A program made the translations under genes and the position numbers. The notes under the pieces were generated by a model that was not told the DNA's origin, did not search any database, and saw only the letters and a list, made by a program, of their open reading frames with translations. Below are positions 36,660 to 45,007 of a stretch of DNA of 64,000 bases, in pieces (the first letter of the stretch is position 1; every line of letters starts with the position of its first letter). The stretch comes from UBA2589 sp965223235 (GTDB taxonomy: Bacteria; Gemmatimonadota; Gemmatimonadetes; Longimicrobiales; Gaopeijiaceae), in NCBI GenBank assembly GCA_965223235.1, contig CBDCVV010000016.1, positions 124,001 through 188,000 on the forward strand. The letters run 5' to 3'.

Positions 36660-36836
36660 GTGGCGCGACGCCCCAACTACGGTTTTGAGAAGAAACAGCG
36701 GGAATTGAGGAAGCAGAAGAAGAAGCAAGAGAAGGCGGAACGCCGCCGGCGCGAGCAGGAAGAGAAGGAGGCGGCTCAGCGGGGCGAGGCCCCCAGCGAG
36801 AGCGCGGCCGAGCCGGAAGCTCCTGATCCGACTTGA
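36660..36836 (+). CDS. Small basic coiled-coil protein
   Basis: The GTG at 36660 preceded by GGGAGG is preferred to the ATG at 36648. The 58-residue product (ARRPNYGFEKKQRELRKQKK...) is highly basic and helical, then turns acidic. Short proteins of the type 'RPNY.FEK..RE..K..KK.EK' occur widely in bacteria without a known role. It overlaps the next gene slightly. Confidence 0.65.
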   Translation: MARRPNYGFEKKQRELRKQKKKQEKAERRRREQEEKEAAQRGEAPSESAAEPEAPDPT

Positions 36837-37428
36837 GTCTGCGTCGGGCCTCGACCCGGCGCTGACTGGGCGTATCGAGGCGGTCTGCGAGGAGGGCCGC
36901 CGGTTCTGGGACCGCTTCGACGCCGACGTTCGACAGGACCACTGGCACCCCTTTGTCGCGGCTGACTACGACTCGGTCCTTCGTGCGCTTTTGTCCCTTC
37001 GGGCGCCCGAGCGTCGCTTCCTCGAATGGGGCTCGGCGACGGGCGTCATCACCATCGTGGCGGACATGCTGGGTTTCGAGTCGTACGGGATCGAACTCGA
37101 TTCGTCGCTCGTCCGCGTTGCCCGCGATCTCGCGGCGAAGTGGGAGTCTAGGGCGCGCTTTGCCAGTGGGAGTTTCCTCCCCATGGGGTGGGAGCCGCGA
37201 GGCCAGGACGGAAAGAATCGTCTTGGCACGATCGGTCGAGGACCCTCCGGCTACCTCGAACTAGGGCACTCGTTGGACGACTTCGACGTCGTCTACGCCT
37301 TCCCTTGGATGGGCGAAGAAGAGGTCATGCTCGACCTGATGGCATCGTACGGGCGCAGCGACGCCCATCTCTTGATTCATACGCCTCAGAACGAGACGAA
37401 GATTTATCGGGGAGGGCGGCTGACCTGA
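36823..37428 (+). pseudogene. SAM-dependent methyltransferase-like gene with likely 3' frameshift
   Basis: The frame open from at least 36823 encodes 'ALTGRIEAVCEEGRRFWDRF' and then motif I 'RFLEWGSATGVITIVADMLG' followed by 'YGIELD'. The only conventional in-frame start candidate is a TTG at 36991, inside the fold, so translation may begin at a CTG near 36823. The frame stops at 37426-37428. Bases immediately after, in another frame, encode 'DLSGRGCEVRSLDLELGRAG' and 'NRLLAARR', a plausible continuation. One extra base in the G-rich run at 37409-37419 would join them. Either a real frameshift or a sequencing error is possible. Confidence 0.6.
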
Positions 37429-37560
37429 GCGGTCGGGGTTGCGAGGTCAGATCTCTCGACCTCGAGCTTGGTCGCGCGGGAAACCGTTTGCTCGCCGCCC
37501 GTCGCACGCATACCCGACCCCTCTAGCGGGCGATCGCCGGTGGACGACTCTCGGACACGA

Positions 37561-37899
37561 TCAGTCACAGCTCGCAGTGAGCACGTCTCCAGCTTCTACC
37601 TCGGACTTCTCGAGGTCTTCGAAAAGGAGGCCGACATTCATTCCCGGCTCGGCGGTTTCCAGCAGCTGCCGGAACTGTTCCACTCCCTTCACCGTGACCG
37701 TGCGCGGCTCGTCGCCTTCCGACCGTAAGCATATCTCGTCGCCATTCGAGACGGGGCCTCCCTCAACGCGACCCGTGACGACGAGTCCACGCCCAGTGAT
37801 CGTGAATACGTCCTGGATCGTCATCTTGAAATCATCGCCAACGGGAATGGCCATCGAGATGGCGGTGACGGCGGCTACCAGTAAGGCCGGGAGGGACAT
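37561..37899 (-). CDS. Stand-alone EF-Tu domain 2-like protein
   Basis: The 112-residue product consists almost entirely of a translation-factor domain II beta-barrel: 'MTIQDVFTITGRGLVVTGRV', 'VSNGDEICL', 'TVKGVEQFRQLLETAEPGMN' and 'EVEAGDVL' follow the EF-Tu domain 2 pattern closely. The GTPase domain is missing. With the start at 37899 (AGGAG upstream) there is a hydrophobic leader (LPALLVAAVTAISMAI), so the protein may be anchored or exported; an ATG at 37854 would make it cytosolic. Function is unknown. Confidence 0.8.
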   Translation of the reverse strand: MSLPALLVAAVTAISMAIPVGDDFKMTIQDVFTITGRGLVVTGRVEGGPVSNGDEICLRSEGDEPRTVTVKGVEQFRQLLETAEPGMNVGLLFEDLEKSEVEAGDVLTASCD

Positions 37900-38000
37900 G
37901 GCGGAGAGCTCCTGAATCACGCAATCGATCGTCTTATGGTACGCGCCGTCCGTCCCGTACGCATCAAGGAGCGGTTATGACGCTGTCGCGAGTCGATGCA

Positions 38001-38813
38001 TTAGGGCACCACACCGAACACGCGCACCTGTCCTCCTGATCCACCCTCGATCTTAATTGGAGCGACGATCAGGTATGCCCCTGAAGAGGGGAGGTCGCTG
38101 AGGCTCGCCAAGTTCTCCAAATGGAAATGGCCTGACCCATTCACGATCCCGTGGACCGGGAAGCCGTCGGCGTTCCCGGGATCCACACTCCCCGTGTCCA
38201 CCCCGATGCCCGCGATCCGTCGCTCCGAGACGAGGAAGCGTGCCGCATCGACGGCGAAACCCGGGAAGTGAGGTTGCCCGTTGCCGTCCTGATTGTAGTA
38301 CGCGTCTCCCTCCGTCCAGCGCTCGGCCCACCCGGATCGAAGGAGGACGACAGCCCCGTCGGGGATGCGGCCGTACTCGGCTTCCCACGCTTCGATGTCG
38401 GCCTGTGTGGCAGCGTAGTCCGGGTTGGCTGTGGCCTGTTGGGTGACGTCGATCACGACTGCCGGCCCGAACAGATCGGTCGTAGGAACTCGGTCGACCG
38501 ATGAGAGCCCGATCCCGCCGTGTACGGGCGCATCGAAGTGCGTGCCGAAATGCTCAGGGACCGCATAGGACGCCATGATAGGGGCTCCGTCGCTATGGGC
38601 CGCAATCGTGTCGTGGAGGAACGGGCTCTCGGCCGGTCCTGGCCAGAAGGGAGCGTTGGCGCTGACCGTGTGAGTCAAGTCGATGATCGCGATCTCGTCT
38701 GCGAAGAGTTCGGACACGAGCGGGTCGTGAGTGGCGTCGGAAGGCGCACAGCCCTGCACGACGGCGATTGCGAATAGACCCAAGTGTCTTGGTCCGCCCT
38801 TGTGCCGGTCCAT
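38001..38813 (-). CDS. Cyclase/arylformamidase-family lipoprotein
   Basis: The start at 38813 follows GGGAG and yields a 270-residue protein with a lipoprotein signal (lipobox VQGC). The core is the cyclase family (Pfam Cyclase), with metal-binding 'HFGTHFDAPVH' and 'IIDLTHTVSANAPFWPG' at its start and 'GIGVDTGSVDPG' towards the end. Relatives include kynurenine formamidase and isatin hydrolase. The exported location makes a role in tryptophan catabolism less likely. Substrate unknown. Confidence 0.87.
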   Translation of the reverse strand: MDRHKGGPRHLGLFAIAVVQGCAPSDATHDPLVSELFADEIAIIDLTHTVSANAPFWPGPAESPFLHDTIAAHSDGAPIMASYAVPEHFGTHFDAPVHGGIGLSSVDRVPTTDLFGPAVVIDVTQQATANPDYAATQADIEAWEAEYGRIPDGAVVLLRSGWAERWTEGDAYYNQDGNGQPHFPGFAVDAARFLVSERRIAGIGVDTGSVDPGNADGFPVHGIVNGSGHFHLENLASLSDLPSSGAYLIVAPIKIEGGSGGQVRVFGVVP

Positions 38814-38905
38814 GTTCATCTCCCTGATGGCCGCTCCGCTCTGGCGTGCCGGACGATAGGTCGCTTTCGTGTTTCCAGCCACGTGTCTCAGGACGGGAGG
38901 AATCC

Positions 38906-39370
38906 GTGCCGAACATCTTCGAACGCGACGTCGCTGAAGCCCTCGTCACCCGGATCGAGCGCTTGACTGCAGGATCCGAGGGGCGGTGGGGCAAGATGAC
39001 CGTCGATCAGATGTTGGCCCATTGCAGCGTGCCCTTCGACATGGTGTACGATCCGGAGTACGAAGCGGAGAACCCCCGCCCGAATGCCGTCGTCCGATTC
39101 TTGCTCCGTCTTCTTGTGAAGCCTACCGTCGTCGGACCGAAGCCCTACAAGCGTAATATCCGCACCGCGCCGGCGTTCGTCATCGAAGGCGGTCGCGACT
39201 TTGCTGAAGAGCAGCGCAAGCTTGCCGAATACGTGCGTCGCGTTCAGTCCGATGGCGCTTCTGCCTTCGAGGGGCGCGAGTCTCCTTCCTTCGGGCCCCT
39301 GACGGCGGCGGAGTGGAGCACCCTGTTCCACAAGCACACGGACCATCACTTGCAGCAGTTCGGGGTGTGA
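38906..39370 (+). CDS. DUF1569 (DinB-like) protein
   Basis: The GTG at 38906 follows GGGAGGAA. The 154-residue product has the DUF1569 pattern: 'RWGKMTVDQMLAHCS' near the start and 'LFHKHTDHHLQQFGV' at the end, whose histidines resemble the metal site of DinB four-helix bundles. Function unknown. Its stop codon overlaps the GTG start of the next gene (GTGA), so the two are co-translated. Confidence 0.85.
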   Translation: MPNIFERDVAEALVTRIERLTAGSEGRWGKMTVDQMLAHCSVPFDMVYDPEYEAENPRPNAVVRFLLRLLVKPTVVGPKPYKRNIRTAPAFVIEGGRDFAEEQRKLAEYVRRVQSDGASAFEGRESPSFGPLTAAEWSTLFHKHTDHHLQQFGV

Positions 39371-39882
39371 GGGCCGCAGGAAGGGGACCGCGTCTCAGGA
39401 ACGGACTGGCGATAGCGGCGATAGTGGCGATCCAGCTCTTGCCGACCCCAAGCGCTGCTCAGGAAGCCGTGACGGTGTCAGCCGGTCCAGCCCAGTACGA
39501 CCTCTCCGGCACCGGATGGAGCGGAGTAACGGACGTGCGCTTCGACTTCGCGTTGCGGCCGTGGCTGAAGGGTGTGGTGGGTACAGGCCTGTTCTGGTAC
39601 AGCCCTCAAGGCGGCGGTACCGACGTTTTGCTCCTTCCGGGCGCTGGCCTAGCCGTACATCCACCGAGCGGAGTGCCGCTGTTCCTCGAGGTAGGGGCTG
39701 GCGTCAGTGCCACGGTTCGGGGAGACCGACGCAACGCGCTCACGGTTCATGGGGCGCTAGGCGTGGCAGTCCCGGTTGCCGACGAATGGCAGGTACGCCC
39801 GGAGGTGCGACTGCGAGTCGTGGATCCGTTCGTCGGGGGGATCGCGGGGTTCCAACTGGGTGTGACGCGGCTTCTGAAGTAG
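39367..39882 (+). CDS. Small outer-membrane-type beta-rich protein
   Basis: A GTG start at 39367, overlapping the upstream TGA, gives a 171-residue protein with a signal peptide (NGLAIAAIVAIQLLPTPSAAQ). The mature part alternates hydrophobic and polar residues and ends in 'GFQLGVTRLLK', like an eight-stranded outer-membrane barrel. No family is recognised. Coupling to the DUF1569 gene is clear from the four-base overlap, although a functional link is not obvious. Confidence 0.68.
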   Translation: MRAAGRGPRLRNGLAIAAIVAIQLLPTPSAAQEAVTVSAGPAQYDLSGTGWSGVTDVRFDFALRPWLKGVVGTGLFWYSPQGGGTDVLLLPGAGLAVHPPSGVPLFLEVGAGVSATVRGDRRNALTVHGALGVAVPVADEWQVRPEVRLRVVDPFVGGIAGFQLGVTRLLK

Positions 39883-39888
39883 GGCGGG

Positions 39889-40134
39889 TCAGACAGTGGG
39901 GTGGGTGTGATCTCTCACCCCGTCCTTCAGGGCGTATCGCAACAGGGCGAAGCCGGTGATCGGTGTCGGTAGAGACAGCACCGTGATGATGTGGGACGTC
40001 CACGATCCGCGAAGAATCCACGCGCCCTGCATCGCGCCCATGAGGAGCTGTACCGTCGACAACCAGACGATGAGCCCGTAGACCAGAGTGGTAGCGCCCA
40101 AGGTAGTGAGGGTGACACGGAGTGTAGGGGACAC
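39889..40134 (-). CDS. Small membrane protein
   Basis: A GTG at 40134 with AGGA upstream opens an 81-residue product with two hydrophobic helices ('LTTLGATTLVYGLIVWLSTV' and 'SHIITVLSLPTPITGFALL'). The frame extends to 40236, but that part is arginine-rich and probably not coding. No family recognised. It is divergent from the arsR-type gene at 40275-40595. Confidence 0.55.
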   Translation of the reverse strand: MSPTLRVTLTTLGATTLVYGLIVWLSTVQLLMGAMQGAWILRGSWTSHIITVLSLPTPITGFALLRYALKDGVRDHTHPTV

Positions 40135-40240
40135 GCGGATATCCTGACGAGTGCGGGTGGGGTGATCGAATGAACGTGTTCTGACGGTGTTCGTCCACCG
40201 TCCATTCTCCGGGCGGGTCCGCGCCTCGTCGACCAAACGT

Positions 40241-40274
40241 ATGCCTTGACAGTTATATAGCTAGGCAAGCATAT
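40241..40274 (+). promoter_or_regulatory. Promoter and near-palindrome before the ArsR-type gene
   Basis: TTGACA (40246-40251) followed after 17 bases by GCATAT (40269-40274) resembles a sigma-70 promoter. It is framed by ATGCCTTG (40241-40248) and CAAGCAT (40266-40272), imperfect inverted half-sites that could bind the ArsR-type repressor itself. The expected transcription start is about 40281, at the second ATG of the gene. Confidence 0.45.
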
Positions 40275-40595
40275 ATGGGTATGCTTTCCACCTTCGATGT
40301 ACTCGCCGATGCTACGCGGCGCCGACTGCTCGAAGAGCTCAGTCTCGGCGAATGCTCCGTCGGCACCCTCGTCGACCGCCTCGACGTTAGCCAGCCCGCT
40401 GTCTCCAAGCAGCTCAGGGTGTTGAGAGAGTCCGGCTTGGCGTCGGTGCGGCGTGATGGGAGGCGCAGACTTTATCGTTTCAACCCCGACGGCCTTCGCT
40501 CCGTCGACGACTGGCTAGAGGAGCGTCGCAGCTTCTGGCGCGCCCGTGTCGACGCGATGGAGGGTGTCCTGGCGGCCATGAAGGAGCAGCGATGA
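40275..40595 (+). CDS. ArsR-family HTH transcriptional regulator
   Basis: The 106-residue winged-helix protein begins 'MGMLSTFDVLADATRRRLLE' and has the recognition helix in 'VSQPAVSKQLRVLRESGLAS' and the wing 'VRRDGRRRLYRFNP'. There is no metal-binding cysteine motif, matching the subgroup paired with SRPBCC proteins. A second ATG at 40281 is equally possible as start and coincides with the predicted transcription start. Its stop overlaps the start of the SRPBCC gene by four bases. Confidence 0.92.
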   Translation: MGMLSTFDVLADATRRRLLEELSLGECSVGTLVDRLDVSQPAVSKQLRVLRESGLASVRRDGRRRLYRFNPDGLRSVDDWLEERRSFWRARVDAMEGVLAAMKEQR

Positions 40596-41137
40596 ATACA
40601 TCGTTCCGGAGGGATGGCGCCGGCTACGTCCTTCTCGTCGAGCGACGACTCGACTACTCGATGGATGCAGTTTGGCGGGCGCTCACCGAGACGGATCTCC
40701 TCGCGCAGTGGTTCCCGGCCCGAGTGGATGGCGAGTGGACGGTCGGGGCACCCCTTCGGTTCACCTTTCCGTCGGGCCAGGCTCCCGACCTGACCGAGGA
40801 AGACCTCCGCGGCCGGGTCTTGATCGTCGACCCGCCCCATCTTCTCGAGTTTCAGTGGGGCCAGCATCGAATGCGTTTCGAAGTCCTCGAAGCGGAGTCG
40901 GGGTGCGTCTTCCGACTCTCTGAGGGGTTCGACGACCCGTCCTGGGGCGCGAAGAGCGCTGCTGGGTGGGAGATGTGTCTAGAGAATCTGGATCTGATTC
41001 TCGATGGGGCAGCAGCCTTAAAGTTCGCAGCGAGCGTATGGCGATCGAAGTTCCGGGTATATGCTGCGCAATTCGAGCCGGACTTCGGGCCGCAGGATGA
41101 TCCTTCGGATCACGATCCCTTGCTGCGGGAGGAGTGA
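40592..41137 (+). CDS. SRPBCC (AHSA1-like) domain protein
   Basis: The 181-residue protein has an AHSA1/START-like fold: 'VERRLDYSMDAVWRALTETDLLAQWFPARV' at the N-terminus and 'GFDDPSWGAKSAAGWEMCLENLDLIL' near the C-terminus. Such proteins bind hydrophobic ligands and are often encoded directly after an ArsR-type regulator, as here with a four-base overlap. The ligand is unknown. The next gene converges with 24 bases between the stops. Confidence 0.88.
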   Translation: MNTSFRRDGAGYVLLVERRLDYSMDAVWRALTETDLLAQWFPARVDGEWTVGAPLRFTFPSGQAPDLTEEDLRGRVLIVDPPHLLEFQWGQHRMRFEVLEAESGCVFRLSEGFDDPSWGAKSAAGWEMCLENLDLILDGAAALKFAASVWRSKFRVYAAQFEPDFGPQDDPSDHDPLLREE

Positions 41138-41161
41138 AGAGCCTGTTCTTTGGCACGCTCC

Positions 41162-41731
41162 TCAAGCCTCCCACTCCCGCCGCAGGATCGAGAACCACGC
41201 TTCGTCGAATGCTTCGCCGCGCTCGACTCGACTCAAGCGCAATACGCCTTCCTTCGACATCCCGACCTTTTCCATGACCCGTTGGGATCCGACGTTGTTC
41301 GCGTCCGCGCGGGCATAGAGTCGAATCAGCTCCGCGTGCATGGAGAAGGCCGCGTCGATGATCGCCCTTGCGGCCTCAGTGCAGATGCCCTTGCCCCAAA
41401 GACTCCGGGCCACCGAGTAACCGAGTTCCGCAGAATAGTGCTCGGGCCTGAATCTCAGCCCGATACCGCCCGAAACGGTGCCATCGAGAGTGATGGCCCA
41501 TGTAGGCCGTGTTGCGCGATCCAACGCTAGCTGTCGTCCGATGAATTCCTCAGCGTGCTCGCGGCCGTACGGTCGCGGAAGAAGCCGTAAGAAACGTGAC
41601 CATTCAGGATCTCGAGCGTACGCGAAGACATCGTCGACATCGTCCACTTCAAAGGGGCGGAGAATGAGCCGCTCCGTCTCGATGACTCTGGGTAGCTCGA
41701 CTTTGTCCAACTCGTAGGACTCCTCAGTCAA
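41162..41731 (-). CDS. GNAT N-acetyltransferase, RimJ/RimL type
   Basis: The 189-residue protein shows the RimJ/RimL layout: 'IETERLILRPFEVDDVDDVF' at the start, the acetyl-CoA loop 'SLWGKGICTEAARAII' (V/I-x-x-x-G-x-G/A variant) and 'NVGSQRVMEKVGM' after it. It probably acetylates a small molecule or protein N-terminus. A second GNAT of this type occurs in the cassette array at 49647-50246 but is not closely similar. The 276 bases upstream (41732-42007) contain no supported gene. Confidence 0.88.
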   Translation of the reverse strand: MTEESYELDKVELPRVIETERLILRPFEVDDVDDVFAYARDPEWSRFLRLLPRPYGREHAEEFIGRQLALDRATRPTWAITLDGTVSGGIGLRFRPEHYSAELGYSVARSLWGKGICTEAARAIIDAAFSMHAELIRLYARADANNVGSQRVMEKVGMSKEGVLRLSRVERGEAFDEAWFSILRREWEA

Positions 41732-42007
41732 GTAAGCGCTAGGGATTAGGCGCCGGGCTTACCAGAGTCTGGGGATGAATTGAGCGGGTACGAGGCGATC
41801 AAGTCCACCAGCCCCACGTACCCCGGATGACGCACGACCCGATAGGGGGGCAGAAGAGCTCAGGATAGCCGTGATCGAACGTCCAGACGAGCCCAGACGA
41901 CCACTCGGATGTCGTGTACAGCGACTTCGGCATCCGGAGGACAGGGTTACGGCCCGGTGCAAATCACCGAACCGCAACCCCGTCATGTCCGGATGGTACG
42001 ACTGCGG

Positions 42008-42646
42008 CTAAGGCGTGGCCGCGAGGTGGATGCTCGATTGGTTCAGTCGCCAAAGCTCTTGGTTGCTCGGGTCAGCCGCATCGGCTGTCAGTTGGTAGAT
42101 CTCGCGGAGGCGGTAGAGCCCGCCCGTGGGGCTCTCTACCGTTCCAGTCCAGCTCGCCGAAAAGTTCACGTTGGAAAGGTTTGAGATCCGGCGCACCGTG
42201 CCCTCTGCGATCAGGGCCGGACCTTGGAGGAAGGCACAGAAGGTCGAGACATTCGCGATCCCTGCGAAGCCGGCGAAGTTGAAGGCTCCGTTGAGGCCCG
42301 CCTCTTCGAACGTTGTGGCGTGGTACACTGCCAGCTGTTCATCGCCATCCCTTACCTGGGCGATGAATTGGCCTATGGCGGACGGTGTCGTCACGAACTG
42401 AACGTCGGCGACGTTGAAAGGGCCGATCGAGCAGAGGGTGGATGGCGCGTGAATGCTCATCAGCTCCGCCTCCGCGTCGAGATGCACCAGAAATGTCAGC
42501 GTCTCACCTCTAGTTACCGCCAGCTGCGGCGCGTCCGCTCCGACGTTGCGAGCCGTCGGTGCAGTCGACGGGACGGAGTCACACGCCGCGAAAGAGGCTA
42601 GGGTTAGAAGGGTCACGAGTGATCTGATCCGTAGCGTACGGGCCAT
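42008..42646 (-). CDS. Lipoprotein of unknown function
   Basis: The ATG at 42646 follows GGGAGG and begins a lipoprotein signal ('LVTLLTLASFAAC', lipobox FAAC). The 212-residue product has a CHRD-like pattern, a domain found in extracellular proteins ('LTFLVHLDAEAELMSIHAP', 'GAFNFAGFAGIANVSTFC'), but the match is too weak to be sure. No catalytic residues are apparent. Confidence 0.68.
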   Translation of the reverse strand: MARTLRIRSLVTLLTLASFAACDSVPSTAPTARNVGADAPQLAVTRGETLTFLVHLDAEAELMSIHAPSTLCSIGPFNVADVQFVTTPSAIGQFIAQVRDGDEQLAVYHATTFEEAGLNGAFNFAGFAGIANVSTFCAFLQGPALIAEGTVRRISNLSNVNFSASWTGTVESPTGGLYRLREIYQLTADAADPSNQELWRLNQSSIHLAATP

Positions 42647-42969
42647 GAATGGCCTCCCGTTCAAGAGTTCGTGCACCGATCACAGTGACCGGCGCCGGGG
42701 GGACGAAGTTTGTCGGGAGTCGCTAAGACGTCGCGCGCTTCGGGCCGTGCCGTGCTAGGGCGGGACGACTCGTGGTGACACGGGGTGAGACCATCGAAGT
42801 AGTTTCCGCCTCCACGCTTCCCCGCCCGAACAGGTCGGTCGCCTCCCCGAGTAGACGAAATCGTGAGTGCGCTTCAGACGTAGCTTCGGTCACAATCTCC
42901 CTGACCAGCGTCTGTACATTGCCTTCATCGATCGCCTCTTCTCATCGGCAGCAAGTCCCGCTGGGCGGC
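42647..42969. other. Divergent intergenic region
   Basis: This 323-base stretch separates the divergent lipoprotein and histidine kinase genes. The frame of the kinase remains open back to 42772, so up to 66 more residues are possible, but they are Ser/Arg-rich and lack membrane or domain character. Promoters are expected here; no clear -35/-10 pair or palindrome was recognised. Confidence 0.4.
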
Positions 42970-44085
42970 ATGACCGGCTTCACGTTCGTGGTCACGATCG
43001 CGGTCGGAATTGGTGTCGTCGAGAGTGTGAAGGGCTTCTTCGCGAGTCGTACCGCATCGAACCCATTCGGGTGGTCGAACGCCTTCATGGGCAATCTCCC
43101 CTGGTGGATCCTCTGGGCGCTCTTGGCCCCACTCATCTTTCGGCTGGCGGAACGCTGGCCGCTGACCGAGGGTCGGATCCGCGGCAGCGCCATCAGACAC
43201 CTCGTCGTATCGGTCGTGCTCTCCGTTGGGCATCTCAGCGCATCTGCATTGATCGTATGGGGGGCAAATGTGAGGGAGATCATGCCGTTGAGCCTTGTCG
43301 TCCGGAACTTCCTGACGGGCTACTTCATCCCTGACATCCTTACGTACTGGCTCATCGCGGTTGCCTACTCTGCGTACAACTGGCGAAACGCATTGAGGGT
43401 CGCGGTGGACGAGAGGCATCGGTCGGAACTGAGGGCGGCCCGAGCCGAGACCAAAGCGGTCCTTCTCCAGGCTCAGGCCAATGAGGCGAGGCTCTCCGCG
43501 CTTCGCCTCGAGCTCAACCCTCACTTTCTGTTCAATGCACTCAACTCTGTCTCCGCGCTTGCGCGCTCGGGGGAATCGGCGCGCGCCACGATGGTCCTCT
43601 CGCGACTGTCGGACCTCCTCCGCGAGACGCTGGAAGCTGACGGGGAGGTAGAGACGATTCTGGAAGATGAGTTGAGGCTTGTGTCGAAGTACGTCGAAAT
43701 CGAGCGGGTGCGCTTCGGGGAGCGTCTTCAAGTGGAGATCGAAGCCGCGCCTGCCGTCGGGCGAGCTCTTCTGCCCTCCTTCTCGATTCAGCCGCTGGTA
43801 GAGAACGCAATTCGTCACGGCGTCGGTGCCGCAAGGGGGCCGGTAGCCGTCTCGATCAAGGCGTTTGAGGACGGCACGAGCTTACAGATCACGGTGTCGG
43901 ACTCGGCTGGAGTCCTGGCCGCTCCGGCGGAACGCTCGGATGGGGTTGGACTCGGGAATACGAGGGCTCGGCTACAGACACTGTACGGGGAACAAGGCAG
44001 CCTAGAGCTCGCGACGGGACCCGGTGGGTCGACCAACGCGACCATGCGGATCCCACTGCGCATCGACCCGGGTATTCATGTCTAA
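42970..44085 (+). CDS. LytS/YehU-type sensor histidine kinase
   Basis: Starting at the ATG at 42970, the 371-residue protein has four transmembrane helices in its first 150 residues. A coiled segment and the His_kinase domain follow, with the phospho-acceptor histidine in 'LELNPHFLFNALNSV'. The ATPase follows, with N-box 'QPLVENAIRHGVG' and G-box 'GVGLGNTRARLQTLYG'. It lacks a large extracellular sensor, so the signal is probably membrane-borne. The start is uncertain because the frame is open to 42772. It overlaps its response regulator gene by eight bases. Confidence 0.92.
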   Translation: MTGFTFVVTIAVGIGVVESVKGFFASRTASNPFGWSNAFMGNLPWWILWALLAPLIFRLAERWPLTEGRIRGSAIRHLVVSVVLSVGHLSASALIVWGANVREIMPLSLVVRNFLTGYFIPDILTYWLIAVAYSAYNWRNALRVAVDERHRSELRAARAETKAVLLQAQANEARLSALRLELNPHFLFNALNSVSALARSGESARATMVLSRLSDLLRETLEADGEVETILEDELRLVSKYVEIERVRFGERLQVEIEAAPAVGRALLPSFSIQPLVENAIRHGVGAARGPVAVSIKAFEDGTSLQITVSDSAGVLAAPAERSDGVGLGNTRARLQTLYGEQGSLELATGPGGSTNATMRIPLRIDPGIHV

Positions 44086-44866
44086 GCCGCACGCCGATCG
44101 CTTGCATGCGCTCCTTGTCGATGACGAGCCACTCGCGCTGCAACTCCTCTCGGACGTCGTCGGGTCGATTCCTGAGGTAGCCCGGGTTTCGAAGTGCCGA
44201 GACGGGGTTCAGGCCGTCGAAGCGATTCGCGCTGAGGCCCCCGATCTTGTGCTGCTCGATATCGCAATGCCCGAAGTGGACGGCTTCGACGTGATCGCTG
44301 AGGTCGGGGTCCGCAGAATGCCCTACGTGATCTTCGTCACCGCCTTCGACCACTACTCGCTCCGGGCGTTCGAGGTGAATGCCGTGGACTACATCCTCAA
44401 GCCGTACGACGCATCGCGAGTGCAGCGGGCGGTATCCATCGCCTCGGCGCGAATCGCGGCCGACGAGAGCACGGCCCTCGCGGAGCGCCTCACGCGGCTG
44501 CTCGTGCAGAGGTCGGAGGGAGAGTCTGCGAAGACCCGTCACGCAAGACGCCTGACTGTCCCGGATGGGGAGCGATTCAGGTTCGTGGACGTACACGACA
44601 TCCACTGGATCGAGGTAAATGGTAACTACGTCACACTGCGAACGGATGACGGAGATCACCGGATACGATCAACGCTGACGTCGCTACTCGAACGGCTCAA
44701 TCCCTCGTTGTTCGTGCGTATCCACCGTTCCGCTGCGGTGAATCTGGAGCACGTGAAGGAAGTCCAGCCGTGGTTCGGGGGCGACCAGATCGTGATTCTC
44801 CGGGGCGGTCGACAGCTGCGTGTGAGCCGAACGCATAAAGCCCGCTTGCTCGCGTTGTTTCACTGA
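44078..44866 (+). CDS. LytTR-family response regulator
   Basis: The 262-residue protein has a receiver domain (about 8-125) with acidic pocket 'VDDEP', phospho-acceptor Asp in 'LVLLDIAMPEVDG' and 'KPY'. A LytTR DNA-binding domain (about 160-260) follows with 'IHWIEVNGNYVTLRT' and 'FVRIHRSAAVNLEHV'. It is the partner of the upstream LytS-type kinase. LytTR regulators usually bind pairs of short direct repeats near promoters of exported or cell-wall genes; the downstream TPR gene is a candidate target. Confidence 0.93.
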   Translation: MSKPHADRLHALLVDDEPLALQLLSDVVGSIPEVARVSKCRDGVQAVEAIRAEAPDLVLLDIAMPEVDGFDVIAEVGVRRMPYVIFVTAFDHYSLRAFEVNAVDYILKPYDASRVQRAVSIASARIAADESTALAERLTRLLVQRSEGESAKTRHARRLTVPDGERFRFVDVHDIHWIEVNGNYVTLRTDDGDHRIRSTLTSLLERLNPSLFVRIHRSAAVNLEHVKEVQPWFGGDQIVILRGGRQLRVSRTHKARLLALFH

Positions 44867-45007
44867 GTCTACTTGCCCCGGACCCCGGCATCCATCCGAT
44901 CTGGGTCGTTACAGCTCTCTCGGTGCCTGACGTCTGCAGTCAGGATCGCTCATGTGGTTAGGGTGTGACGGGTGGCGTCCGGACGCCTCACAGTGAACCT
45001 TCCTCAC

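Noticed and set aside
41759..41986. Possible small gene in the 41732-42007 gap
   Set aside because: The 75-codon frame is Ser/Arg-rich, has no ribosome site and resembles no family.
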